In this document: positions 18,058 to 30,197 of the stretch, piece after piece
Layout: the number at the start of each line of letters is the position of its first letter
How positions within the stretch are numbered: the first letter of the stretch is position 1
DNA from: Paenibacillus sp.
GTDB taxonomy: Bacteria; Bacteroidota; Bacteroidia; Bacteroidales; Muribaculaceae
DNA length: 64,000 nt
Assembly (NCBI GenBank): GCA_023663345.1
Contig: JAMPHR010000001.1
Coordinates: forward strand, 614,786-678,785
Reading direction: 5' to 3'
The notes under the pieces: generated by a model
The model's database searches: none
What the model saw: the letters and a program-made list of their open reading frames with translations, nothing else
What the model was told of the DNA's origin: nothing
Made by a program: the position numbers and the translations under genes

Positions 18058-19635
18058 TTATTTGCTTGCCGAAACCCTGTTAGCCACACGGGCCGGACGG
18101 GGATTATTACCTATCGAGGGCTGGAATTCACGTATCTCACGAGGTATAGGCAGAGTATAGGCCTGATCATATTCCTCAAGCCGATAGGTGTCGGTGTAAT
18201 CCACCACTTCTTCCCAATCAACTTCATGATAGTAATGATAGCTATGGTCAATTACTTTTGACCATGGATATTTCTGACATACCGTGTAACGGCGTAAATC
18301 AAACCAGCGGTGTCCCTCGAGAAGGAACTCGCGTGCACGCTCCTCTCGTATAAAATCGATAAGAGCATTGCCTGACATATTGACATCGGGTACAGAATTC
18401 ATGCGATAACGCAGAAATGTCTTGAGCAGTTCGCAAGCCTGGGCATCCTGTCCTTTATAAGCCAAGGCCTCGGCCTTATTCAGATATGCCTCGGGAGTGC
18501 GTAACAGGCAGTAGCTCGATACGTCGGTCATACCTCCCCATTTAGAACGTTGCTGGTTATACTTCAGGAATACATCAGGATAATATCCATCCTCGGTAGA
18601 ACCGATATACAGGGTAGAGCGTAGGTCGTTCCTGTCAAAAAGGTCCAACATATAATCGGAAACCTTGAAAGCAGAAGGATAATCGCCATAGCGGTCATCA
18701 GCAAAATTAGCGGCAATCAGATAATGACCCATTGTAAAGATAGTCTCGGGTGAACCAAGATATACCGAATTGGCCCCGGCTGAGACTGTGTGAAGATCAA
18801 GCAACCGGCTATTGGATGCGAGCACCTTGTCGGCATAAGCCACAGCGTTATCCCAATCCTGCATATAGAGATATACACGGCTCAACATCAAGTTTGCGGC
18901 CGCCTCATCACCATGATACTTTGATTTCACGGTCTTTCCGGCAAGGAATGTAGAAGCATTGTGAAAATCCGACAGAATCTGGGCATAGGTTTCTTCGAGA
19001 GTCGAACGCCCAAACTCGGTATCCTCAATGTACTCGGTAGTCTTGATGGGTACACCGAGAGCAGTGGCCGCATTGTCGGCAGTGTAAGGCTGAGCATATA
19101 GATTGGCAAGGAAGAAGTAGCACATACCTCTCAAGAAATGAGCCTCACCCTTGACACGCTCTTTGGCTACAACATCTTCGACATCAGTCTCGGGCTGCTC
19201 ATCAATGAGAGCGATGACCATATTGCACACATTGATGCGGGCATATAAATCGTTCCAGTATGTGGCATCACCGCCGGTGTATCTGAGGTCTTTGTCGACA
19301 CCTGTATCCTGTTGCCATGTAAAGAAGGGGAACATCGATTCGAGATAGGCACCAAAATCATTTTTTTCACTGGTATTCAACTCTATCTCATCAGTCATGT
19401 AGTGGAGCACATCCAAGCCGTTACCACTCTCACTATAGAGACCGGAATTAGAAAAGTATAGACGGCCTGAATGCATGTATCCATCTCCGAGTAGCACTTC
19501 GTCGAGATCACGCCATGACTCAACCTTGGCCAAGTCCTGGGATTGCTCCGTGAGAAAGTCGGAGCAGGAGGTGAGCCCCACAGCCATTATAGCCGCAGAG
19601 GCAAGATATTTTATTGATTTCTTATAAGTTTTCAT
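18058..19635 (-). CDS. SusD/RagB family nutrient-binding outer-membrane lipoprotein
   Basis: Surface lipoprotein of 525 residues that would lid the SusC barrel and bind the imported ligand. The signal peptide ends at the lipobox LTSC (Cys24). The SusD-like N-terminal region includes WNDLYARINVCNMVIALID and RVKGEAHFLRGMCYFFLANLYAQPY. TPR-like helices follow, then the C-terminal RagB/SusD part LIDFIREERAREFLLEGHRWFDLRRY and IPREIREFQPSIGNNPRP. Length and motifs are typical. It lies 15 bases after the SusC gene and shares its transcript. The ligand is not evident. The neighbouring secreted beta-galactosidase suggests a galactose-containing glycan, although peptide ligands are also possible for this class. 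Confidence 0.95.
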   Translation of the reverse strand: MKTYKKSIKYLASAAIMAVGLTSCSDFLTEQSQDLAKVESWRDLDEVLLGDGYMHSGRLYFSNSGLYSESGNGLDVLHYMTDEIELNTSEKNDFGAYLESMFPFFTWQQDTGVDKDLRYTGGDATYWNDLYARINVCNMVIALIDEQPETDVEDVVAKERVKGEAHFLRGMCYFFLANLYAQPYTADNAATALGVPIKTTEYIEDTEFGRSTLEETYAQILSDFHNASTFLAGKTVKSKYHGDEAAANLMLSRVYLYMQDWDNAVAYADKVLASNSRLLDLHTVSAGANSVYLGSPETIFTMGHYLIAANFADDRYGDYPSAFKVSDYMLDLFDRNDLRSTLYIGSTEDGYYPDVFLKYNQQRSKWGGMTDVSSYCLLRTPEAYLNKAEALAYKGQDAQACELLKTFLRYRMNSVPDVNMSGNALIDFIREERAREFLLEGHRWFDLRRYTVCQKYPWSKVIDHSYHYYHEVDWEEVVDYTDTYRLEEYDQAYTLPIPREIREFQPSIGNNPRPARVANRVSASK

Positions 19636-19650
19636 TGCAATGGTCAGTGA

Positions 19651-22600
19651 TTAGAATGTAATGTTGAGACCAAATGAGTAGCTGGGACGATCGGAGAGCT
19701 GGATAGTCGTGAAGCCACCCTGGGTAGGAGTCTGGCCCTTGAGTTCCTTGCTACACCATGTGTGGAGATTGTTGCCGGATGCATGGAGCTCAAGACGGCT
19801 TAGGCCGAATCGTGAAATCCAATTATCGGGGAGCTCGTAGGAAAGGCTTATGGTCTGGAGTTTGAGATAATCGGCACTTACCACACGGTAGTCACTATAG
19901 TCGTACATATCCCAATAGCTTGTGGCAATGGTCTGTACGCCGAGGTCGCTCATACCTTCCGACCAATGGTTCTGATACTTGAAATAGCTATCGCTACCTT
20001 CTCCAATAATGGCAGGAATATTGGTGTGAAGCTCATCGCCAGGCTTCATCCAGCGGTCAAGATAGTCACGGCTGAGATTATTCTCGGGATGAATTTCAGC
20101 CGCGCCGAAAGTAGAATTCCCACCTAATCCGTAAGTCTTTGTACCATACATTCCGAACAGACGGGTCTTGGCTCCGAGGCTATAGGCAAACGAGGCATTG
20201 AAATAGAGACGCTTCCAGCGGAGACGGGTGCTGAAGCTACCTGACATATATGGTTCACGCGATCCGGAAGCTACAAGCACATTGGTATAAGTGTCATACT
20301 TGCTGAGACCAACAAGATCCTGATAGTGATCCAACCAATCGTCGAACATAGGACCTCCGTCGTAGGGGCTGAGGCCAAGGAAACGGTAGGAATAGAATGT
20401 TCCGATAGGCTGTCCCTTCACGATTGCGTTACCGTTAAGAAAGTCGTCGAGTTCATAGGACTCACCTGCTGGGAGTGATTCGATAGAGTTGATGGTGCGG
20501 GAGAACTGGCCAGAAATGCTCCACTGCCAGTCGCGGGTCTGGATAGGACGACCGGTCACCGAGATGCTCCAACCATCATTGGAGATATTACCACCGTTGA
20601 CCACATAAGTCTGATAACCGTTAACAGTAGATATGGTCTTTGACATGAATGCATCCTTGGTGCGCTTGAAGTAGAGGTCACCCTCAACTTCAAGACGATT
20701 GTTCAGGAATGCAAGGTCAAAACCAAGATTGACGCTGGTGGTCTTCTCCCACTTGAGATTGGGGTTGGGGTTGCGGCTAACCGATGAAGTGTACTCCCCG
20801 TAGTAGCTGTCCAGAGGATTCTTCTTAATAATCATAACCGGAGACTCCGAATCCAACATATTGCCCTGGAAACCATAGGATGCTTTCAAGATGAAACGGT
20901 CGAGCCATGTCTGTTGCTTGATGAACCCGAGCTGGGCAGGGTCAAATGAACCGGATACCGACCAGATAGGAAGGATCTTGTCGTTGGATGTATCACCGAA
21001 GTTATTGGATCCGTCGATACGGGCATTGGCATTGAGGAATATCATGCGTTTCCAGTTGTAGCTGACGGTAGCATAGGCCGAAATCACATTGGACTTGCTA
21101 TCGGTTATGGTAGGAACGTTGGAAGCCATCCAATCCTTGTACATAGGATAGTCATCGAGATTGATGCCTGAGACAAATGACATGCCACGGTCGGGGAAAT
21201 AGCCCCGATCGGTGCGGGCATATCCCTTATAAGTGGTAGAGGAAGCCTCGAAACCGAGACCGCCACTTATATTATGGATCTCATCCTCACCAAAGTATTT
21301 ATTGGCATCAAGCTGAACACGGGTTGTCCAACTACGGTTCTGGGTATGGTCCTGGGACAACTGTCCACCATAAGGCATAAGAGTCTGATCGGGATCAATT
21401 TCTCCACCGTACTCTCCCATGCGCAATTCGGCCGCATACCATGATCTCTCGCCCCAATAGCTCTTGATATCGGTATCACCTGTAGTGTAGGACAGGATAG
21501 CGTTGGCGCGCAACCAGTCGGTAAACTTGAATTTAAGATTGGCGTCAAATGTATAGGATGACTGATCCTGCTTGATGCCACTGTTCTCAAGTTCATTCAG
21601 TATATTGAAATTATGGGGATCGGTATTGTTGCGATCGGGCTTGGCATAATAATAGTAACGACCGTCACGGCCATAGGCGGGAATGGCACGGCTCGTGGAA
21701 TATGCATAATCGACAGGAGAGATCGATTCCTGATAGTACTCACGCTCGCTTACATTACCCTTGATGCCGAATGATGCCGACAGCCAATTGGAGAAATTGA
21801 CATCGAGGTTGACCACAGCACTGTAACGACGGTTCTTGGTACCTTTCACGACATCATCATTATCCATGAAACCGAGAGAAGCATAGTAGGTGCCACGCTC
21901 GCCACCACCGCTCACGCTTGCATTGTGTTGCTGCGAGAAGCTGTCGTGGGTGAGCAGATCGAACCAGTCGGTGTTTCCGGTCTCATACCAAGCAAGGTCC
22001 TCCTGAAACTGGGAATATGTGATTTTACCCTCATACAGTTGCTTCATCAGACCTTCATATCCCACCATCGCGGCATAAGGGCTGTACTCATAGTGGTCGG
22101 CAAACAGTTCACGAGAGAGCTGGATACGCTCCTTGGAGTTCATCACGTCCACGCTCTTGTCGGTATAGTGAGGACGCTGTTTCCATGTAAATGTGTTGTT
22201 GTAACGGATCTGGGGCTTGCCCTCGCGACCACGCTTGGTGGTAATCACAATAACACCGTTGGCTGCCTTGGTACCGTAGAGTGCGGTGGCCGAGGCATCC
22301 TTAAGAATGTCGAGACGCTCGATATCCTGGGGGTTGAGTCCGGCGATGGCGTTACCGATACGGTTGATATAGTCGGGGTCGTTGAGGTCCTCGGCCGAGA
22401 TGGGCACAGGATCGTTGACCACGATACCGTCGACTACCCAGAGGGGCTCGCGGTTACCGATGATCGAAGATGTACCGCGGATACGGATCTTGGGGGCAAC
22501 ACCGGCCTCGCCTGAGTTGGACATGAACATAAGGTCGGGCACCTGACCCTCGAGCATCTGGTCGATTGAGATAGCGTCGGGGCGGATGATGTCCTCGGCC

Positions 22601-23062
22601 TTGAGCGAAGTGATGGAGCTTGTGGAGGCGCGCTTGTCGATCACCTGATAGCCGGTAACGACCACATCCTCGAGCATATTCTCATCGTCCTCGAGATTTA
22701 CCACAAGCTGGCCACCTTTCCAAGTGACCTCCTTGCGCTTCATACCTATATAAGATACAACAAGGGTCACGCTTTTGCGACCCTTGGCCGGGAGAGAGAA
22801 TATACCGTCGATATTAGTTGCTGTAGCTGTCTTGGGAGACTTTTTCTCCCACACTGACGCTCCGGGGAGTGGCTCGCCTTCGGCATCAAACACTACGCCT
22901 CTGATAACTGTTGCAGATTGCTCATTCTCAACAGCTTGGGCATAGGGGGGGGTTGGAATTCCCCTCCTGCATACCGGATTCCTTGGCCGATGCACCGACT
23001 CCACACACAAGGGATAGTGTCACGGGAAGAAACCAGCGTTTACTTAATGCGAATGTTCTCAT
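19651..23062 (-). CDS. SusC/RagA TonB-dependent transporter, frame broken at a C8 tract
   Basis: The protein would be an outer-membrane TonB-dependent importer of about 1136 residues. From the ATG at 23062 a clear signal peptide is encoded (MRTFALSKRWFLPVTLSLV, then CGVGASA). That frame stops at a TGA after 44 codons. The main frame starts within the same stretch and carries a CarboxypepD_reg-like domain (VIRGVVFDAEGEPLPGASV), the SusC plug (VVVTGYQVIDKRASTSSI, GTSSIIGNREPLWVVDGIVV, KDASATALYGTKAANGVIVI) and a complete barrel ending in YSFGLNITF. The two frames meet at eight consecutive C on the coding strand (plus G 22945-22952). Removing one C joins them exactly, giving ...NSNPPYAQAVENEQ. 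No start codon in the main frame supplies another signal peptide. Slipped-strand phase variation, a real disabling mutation or a base-calling error are all possible. Confidence 0.88.
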
Positions 23063-23115
23063 GTAAAAGAGATTTCTGTGTTGTTTGGTTAAGATTGGTA
23101 AATTTTTTATGTTCG

Positions 23116-23123
23116 CAAATATA
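23116..23123 (-). promoter_or_regulatory. -7 box for the SusC-SusD operon
   Basis: On the minus strand TATATTTG matches TAnnTTTG. It lies 54 bases upstream of the ATG at 23062, which supports that ATG as the true start of the SusC gene. No clear -33 TTTG is present. Confidence 0.6.
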
Positions 23124-26492
<3,369 letters not shown>

Positions 26493-26516
26493 CCCCTATA
26501 GAACATCAGCATAATC

Positions 26517-26566
26517 ATCCCCGCCTGAGAGATGCCTGCAACGGCTCTCCAGGGCGGGGATTTTAT
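26517..26566 (+). terminator. Terminator after the beta-galactosidase gene
   Basis: ATCCCCGCC (26517-26525) pairs with GGCGGGGAT (26553-26561), with inner TGAGAG/CTCTCC pairing, followed by TTTTATT. Confidence 0.85.
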
Positions 26567-26638
26567 TGAAATGCCATCGCGGGAAGCAGTTTAGACATTT
26601 TTTAGATTCTTTAGAGAGTACGGGCGGGGAAAAATAGC

Positions 26639-26646
26639 TAAATTTG
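26639..26646 (+). promoter_or_regulatory. -7 box of the tat operon, very close to the start codon
   Basis: TAAATTTG, a full -7 match, ends four bases before the tatA ATG. Transcription would begin at or within a few bases of the start codon. Confidence 0.6.
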
Positions 26647-26650
26647 CAAT

Positions 26651-26842
26651 ATGATACCATGTATTTTTAATCTCGGCACAGGCGAGATAGTAATAATCCT
26701 TGTGGTGGTGCTCCTGCTGTTCGGAGCCAAGAAAATCCCCGAACTGGCACGCGGCCTTGGTCGCGGTGTCAACTCTTTCCGTCAGGGACTCAACGAAGTC
26801 TCGGATGAGCTTAATGCCAAAGAGAAGAAAGAGGAGAATTGA
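26651..26842 (+). CDS. tatA: Twin-arginine translocase subunit TatA
   Basis: Small membrane protein of 63 residues that forms the Tat pore for folded proteins. A single hydrophobic segment (EIVIILVVVLLLF) follows FNLGTGE and precedes the family signature GAKKIPELARGLGRGV. A charged amphipathic tail (KEKKEEN) ends the protein. The start gives the usual short periplasmic N-terminus, so ATG 26651 is well placed. The predicted -7 box leaves almost no leader. The stop overlaps the tatC start by four bases. No TatB is present, as is usual for a minimal TatA-TatC system. Confidence 0.92.
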   Translation: MIPCIFNLGTGEIVIILVVVLLLFGAKKIPELARGLGRGVNSFRQGLNEVSDELNAKEKKEEN

Positions 26843-27633
26843 ACGAAGCCGCAGGATTCTGGGACCATGCCGAGGCCCTGCGCAAAGTGCTGCTACGGGC
26901 CACCGGGGTTGTCGTGGGGTTGATGTGCATCTACTTCGCCGTGATGCCCGAACTCTTCGACCGGGTGATCCTTGCGCCTTGCCGGAGCGACTTTCCACTT
27001 TACAGTCTGCTCGACAGTGTAGGCGGGCATGACGGAGTGCCGGAGCGCGCTGACATCAGCCTCATCAATATCCAGCTCGCCTCGCAATTCTTCGTACACA
27101 TGACCTCATCGATGTGGCTCGCTGTGATCACAGCTTTCCCCATCGTCCTGTACATGCTATGGACCTTTGTGGCTCCGGGACTGTACGAACATGAGAAAAG
27201 AGGCGTGACCGGGGCTTTCATCGGCGGAAACGTGATGTTCTATCTCGGCGTGACCATCGGTTATTTCCTGGTGTTCCCACTCACTCTAAGGTTTCTTGCC
27301 GATTACCAGCTGAGCAGTCTTATCCCAAACCAGATATCTCTCGATTCATATATCGACACCTTCATGATGCTTGTGCTCACAATGGGTATAGTGTTTGAGT
27401 TGCCTGTCGTGGCATGGCTGTTGGGCAAGACCGGGATACTCAGCCGGGAATTCTTTACCACATTCCGCCGTCACGCCATAGTGGCATTGCTTGTGCTTGC
27501 CGCCGTGGTGACTCCGACCGGTGATCCGTTCACACTGATGGTAGTATTTCTGCCTATCTATATATTATGGGAAGCGTCGGCACTCACGGTGCCCTCGCGA
27601 TCAGTTTCAACTGTTAATATCGTCAAGACATGA
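26839..27633 (+). CDS. tatC: Sec-independent protein translocase TatC
   Basis: Polytopic membrane receptor of 264 residues that recognises twin-arginine signal peptides. The N-terminus FWDHAEALRKVLLRA is the conserved TatC opening. Later segments MLWTFVAPGLYEHEKRG and FELPVVAWLLGKTGILSREFF, as well as VLAAVVTPTGDPFT, match the family. Translation starts at TTG (26839) within the sequence TTGA shared with the tatA stop, which points to coupled translation. A weak start codon could set a TatA excess over TatC. The end overlaps mtnN by four bases (ATGA). Confidence 0.94.
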   Translation: MNEAAGFWDHAEALRKVLLRATGVVVGLMCIYFAVMPELFDRVILAPCRSDFPLYSLLDSVGGHDGVPERADISLINIQLASQFFVHMTSSMWLAVITAFPIVLYMLWTFVAPGLYEHEKRGVTGAFIGGNVMFYLGVTIGYFLVFPLTLRFLADYQLSSLIPNQISLDSYIDTFMMLVLTMGIVFELPVVAWLLGKTGILSREFFTTFRRHAIVALLVLAAVVTPTGDPFTLMVVFLPIYILWEASALTVPSRSVSTVNIVKT

Positions 27634-28298
27634 CTATAGGAATAATCGTGGCAATGACCAAGGAGCTGAATCTGCTCCTGCCACTCATGGAGGAACATGC
27701 CGTAAGTAACATCGGCGGAACCGAGTTTCACACCGGCAAGATACACGGGCACGATGTGGTGCTGATGGAATGTGGCATAGGAAAAGTGAACGCCGCCATT
27801 GGCACCGTCACTCTCATCGATACATTCCACCCCGACCTGGTGATCAACACCGGAGTGGCCGCCGGAGCCGGAGAGAATGTAGCTGTAATGGATGCCATAG
27901 TTGCTACCCAGGTTGCCCACCATGATTTCTGGTGCATAGGCGAGGAATGGGGACGTGTGCCGGGATGCCCAAGGCTCTTCCCCACTCTAACGTATCCCGA
28001 GGCTGTGAAGGGTGCTAACGTGAAGCGCGGACTGATAGCATCGGGCGAACTCTTTATCACTTCACGCGAGCAGGTCGACGCTATCAAGAAGAATTTCCCC
28101 GATGTTCTTGCCATCGACATGGAAAGCGCGGCCATAGCCCAGGCATGTTATGTAAGGAATGTTCCGTTCTTCTGTATGCGTGTGATCAGCGACACACCTT
28201 GGTGTCATCATGACAACTCGGCCCAGTATGAGAACTTCTGGGAGGATGCACCGCGCCAGTCGTTCGGCCTGATAAAATCATTGATAGAATCACTCTGA
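27630..28298 (+). CDS. mtnN: 5'-methylthioadenosine/S-adenosylhomocysteine nucleosidase
   Basis: Nucleosidase (Pfs/MtnN) of 222 residues that cleaves adenine from methylthioadenosine and S-adenosylhomocysteine. It shows IGIIVAMTKELNLLL at the N-terminus, GKVNAAIGTVTLIDTFHPD, INTGVAAGAG, and the purine/ribose-binding IDMESAAIAQACYVRNVPF with the conserved MES. The catalytic Asp should be in the late segment RVISDTPW. The next gene is luxS, so the product S-ribosylhomocysteine is processed by the adjacent enzyme. It starts inside the tatC stop. Confidence 0.95.
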   Translation: MTIGIIVAMTKELNLLLPLMEEHAVSNIGGTEFHTGKIHGHDVVLMECGIGKVNAAIGTVTLIDTFHPDLVINTGVAAGAGENVAVMDAIVATQVAHHDFWCIGEEWGRVPGCPRLFPTLTYPEAVKGANVKRGLIASGELFITSREQVDAIKKNFPDVLAIDMESAAIAQACYVRNVPFFCMRVISDTPWCHHDNSAQYENFWEDAPRQSFGLIKSLIESL

Positions 28299-28314
28299 CC
28301 CTAATATATCCGAC

Positions 28315-28797
28315 ATGGAGAAAATAGCAAGTTTCACCATCGACCATAACCGTCTGCTCCGTGGCATATATGTGTCACGCAGAGACATTACGCCCTCGGG
28401 CGACATAGTGACCACATTTGACATCCGCATGACTGAACCCAACCGCCAGCCGGCCATGAGTCCCGAGTCGCTTCACGCAATGGAGCATCTCGCGGCCACA
28501 TATCTGCGCAACCGTCCCGACTGGAGCGACCGTGTAGTCTACTGGGGTCCGATGGGATGTTGCACAGGTAACTATCTGCTCATGCAAGGGGAGCTTTCTC
28601 CGGCTGATATCCTGCCGTTGATGCGTGACACCATGAAATTTGTGGCCGAGTTTGACGGCGAGATTCCAGGAGCAAGCCCGCGCGACTGCGGCAACTACTC
28701 ATTCATGGATCTGGCCGAGGCGCGCCGCAATGCCCGCATGTATCTCGATGAAGTTCTTGACAGAATAACTGACGAAAATCTCAACTACCCGCGGTGA
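28315..28797 (+). CDS. luxS: S-ribosylhomocysteine lyase (AI-2 synthase)
   Basis: Metalloenzyme of 160 residues that splits S-ribosylhomocysteine into homocysteine and DPD, the precursor of autoinducer-2. The iron ligands are visible: His54 and His58 in LHAMEHLAA and Cys125 in SPRDCGNYS. Glu57 and Cys83 (GPMGCCTGNY) complete the active site. Length is normal. It follows mtnN by 16 bases, giving the complete SAH recycling pair. The last four bases overlap the next gene (GTGA). Confidence 0.97.
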   Translation: MEKIASFTIDHNRLLRGIYVSRRDITPSGDIVTTFDIRMTEPNRQPAMSPESLHAMEHLAATYLRNRPDWSDRVVYWGPMGCCTGNYLLMQGELSPADILPLMRDTMKFVAEFDGEIPGASPRDCGNYSFMDLAEARRNARMYLDEVLDRITDENLNYPR

Positions 28798-29450
28798 AAG
28801 ACATCAAGGGAATAAAAGGGAAATATTATATAGCCTCGCTCATCGAGGAGGGCGAACACGAGCATCAGGACTTCAAGTTTGCAGTCTCCGATGCCCGCAA
28901 GATAGCCCGTAGCCTGTCGGCTTTCGCCAATAACGACGGAGGCCGTCTGCTCATAGGGGTCAAGGACAACGGTGTGATCGCTGGAGTGCGCAACGAGGAG
29001 GACATATATGTGGTGGAACAGGCAGCCGGAATGTACTGTGTTCCTCCACAGGAGATACATGTCACCGCTTTCAAGACCGAGGGCGGGCTCACTGTGATGC
29101 GGGTTGAGATCGACCGTGCCCCAGTGCGCCCAGTACATGTCAAGGAGCAGGGCGGAGAGCTCAAAGCCTATTACCGGGTGCGTGACGAAAATATCGTGGC
29201 ACCACAATTGATGGTGAAAGCATGGATCAAAGCCTCGAGCGACAACGGAACCATCGTGGAAATCACCCCGGCCGGTAGAAAACTGCTTGAAATGGCTTCG
29301 GCCGATGAAGGGGTGACACTCGAGCAATTCATGGTCTCGGCCCATATCTCCCAATTGACAGCCGAGGAGCTTGCCGTATCTCTCTACGGGATGGGGCTGA
29401 TAGATTTCGTGTACACCGGACATCACTTCACTCTTAAAACTTTGGATTGA
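28794..29450 (+). CDS. AlbA_2/Schlafen-type (divergent AAA-4) domain protein
   Basis: Protein of 218 residues starting at GTG overlapping the luxS stop. Residues ~15-130 match the AlbA_2 (formerly AAA-4) fold with EHQDFKFAVSDARKIARSLSAFANNDGGRLLIGVKDNGVI and later RVEIDRAPVRPVHV and AYYRVRDENI. This domain binds nucleic acid in related proteins and often occurs in putative transcription regulators. The C-terminal 80 residues look like a winged-helix (SADEGVTLEQFMVSAHISQL). A regulatory role in this operon is conceivable but unproved. Confidence 0.82.
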   Translation: MKDIKGIKGKYYIASLIEEGEHEHQDFKFAVSDARKIARSLSAFANNDGGRLLIGVKDNGVIAGVRNEEDIYVVEQAAGMYCVPPQEIHVTAFKTEGGLTVMRVEIDRAPVRPVHVKEQGGELKAYYRVRDENIVAPQLMVKAWIKASSDNGTIVEITPAGRKLLEMASADEGVTLEQFMVSAHISQLTAEELAVSLYGMGLIDFVYTGHHFTLKTLD

Positions 29451-30169
29451 TGGCACGCTATCTATTCCTATTGATAATATCATCCTTGATTCTGGCAGGG
29501 TGCGCACACAGCGACAGCGCTCCTCACTCCGTGCCCGGATTCAAGGGTCATGATATCGTTGGAATAGATATCAGCGCCCACAACGGCGACATAGATTTCG
29601 ACAAGGTGAAGGAGGAAGGGATAGAGTTTGTTATAATCAAGGCTTCGGAAGGGGGCACATTCAAGGACAAAAAATTCATCGACAACATACGCAAAGCCCG
29701 TAAAGCCGGAATAAAGACGGGAGCCTATCACTTCTTCAGGTTTGACACTCCGGGATACATCCAGGGCCTAAACTTCGTGAACTCGATACATGGCCGCAAT
29801 CTCGACCTGCCGGCGGCGATAGATATAGAGGAGTTCACCAACCCCAATCTCCAGGCCACACGACTCGTGATGAACCGCGTGATGGAAATGGTAGATTACC
29901 TTGAGCGACGTGGATACCGCGTGATGCTGTACACCAATAAGAAAGGACACGCCCGCTTCATAAAAGGCCAGCTCGAAGCCTATCCGCTGTGGCTGTGTTC
30001 GCTCGGAAGCCGTCCCGAAGGGATCGACTGTGCCTTATGGCAGGCCACACATCACGGTAAGGTAAAAGGTGTTGATCATGACGTGGACATAAATGTTTTC
30101 ACGCTCACACGTCCCGAATGGGAAGAATTCTCGGCTGGCATTAAAATCCAGGCCGTTCAGGGACAATAA
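29450..30169 (+). CDS. Glycoside hydrolase family 25 lysozyme-like lipoprotein
   Basis: Muramidase-type protein of 239 residues. The lipoprotein signal MARYLFLLIISSLILAGC is followed by a GH25 barrel: HDIVGIDISAHNGDIDFDKV with the first catalytic Asp, FVIIKASEGG, GAYHFFRFDTPG, and AIDIEEF with the acidic pair on the next strand. The C-terminal WQATHHGKVKGVDHDVDINVF is typical. I use the ATG at 29450; a TTG one codon upstream is also in frame. The start overlaps the stop of the previous gene by one base. It probably acts on peptidoglycan of the own or competing cells. Confidence 0.92.
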   Translation: MARYLFLLIISSLILAGCAHSDSAPHSVPGFKGHDIVGIDISAHNGDIDFDKVKEEGIEFVIIKASEGGTFKDKKFIDNIRKARKAGIKTGAYHFFRFDTPGYIQGLNFVNSIHGRNLDLPAAIDIEEFTNPNLQATRLVMNRVMEMVDYLERRGYRVMLYTNKKGHARFIKGQLEAYPLWLCSLGSRPEGIDCALWQATHHGKVKGVDHDVDINVFTLTRPEWEEFSAGIKIQAVQGQ

Positions 30170-30197
30170 AATGCGGTGATAACACGTTAGGTATCAG

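Noticed and set aside
22951-23010. Start of SusC at TTG 23010 in the main frame
   Set aside because: This start would give a hydrophilic Arg/Pro-rich N-terminus without a signal peptide, impossible for an outer-membrane transporter. The ATG at 23062 in the other frame encodes a proper signal peptide.
26651-27633. A missing tatB gene
   Set aside because: tatC directly overlaps tatA. Bacteroidetes commonly use TatA and TatC only, so absence of TatB is not unusual.
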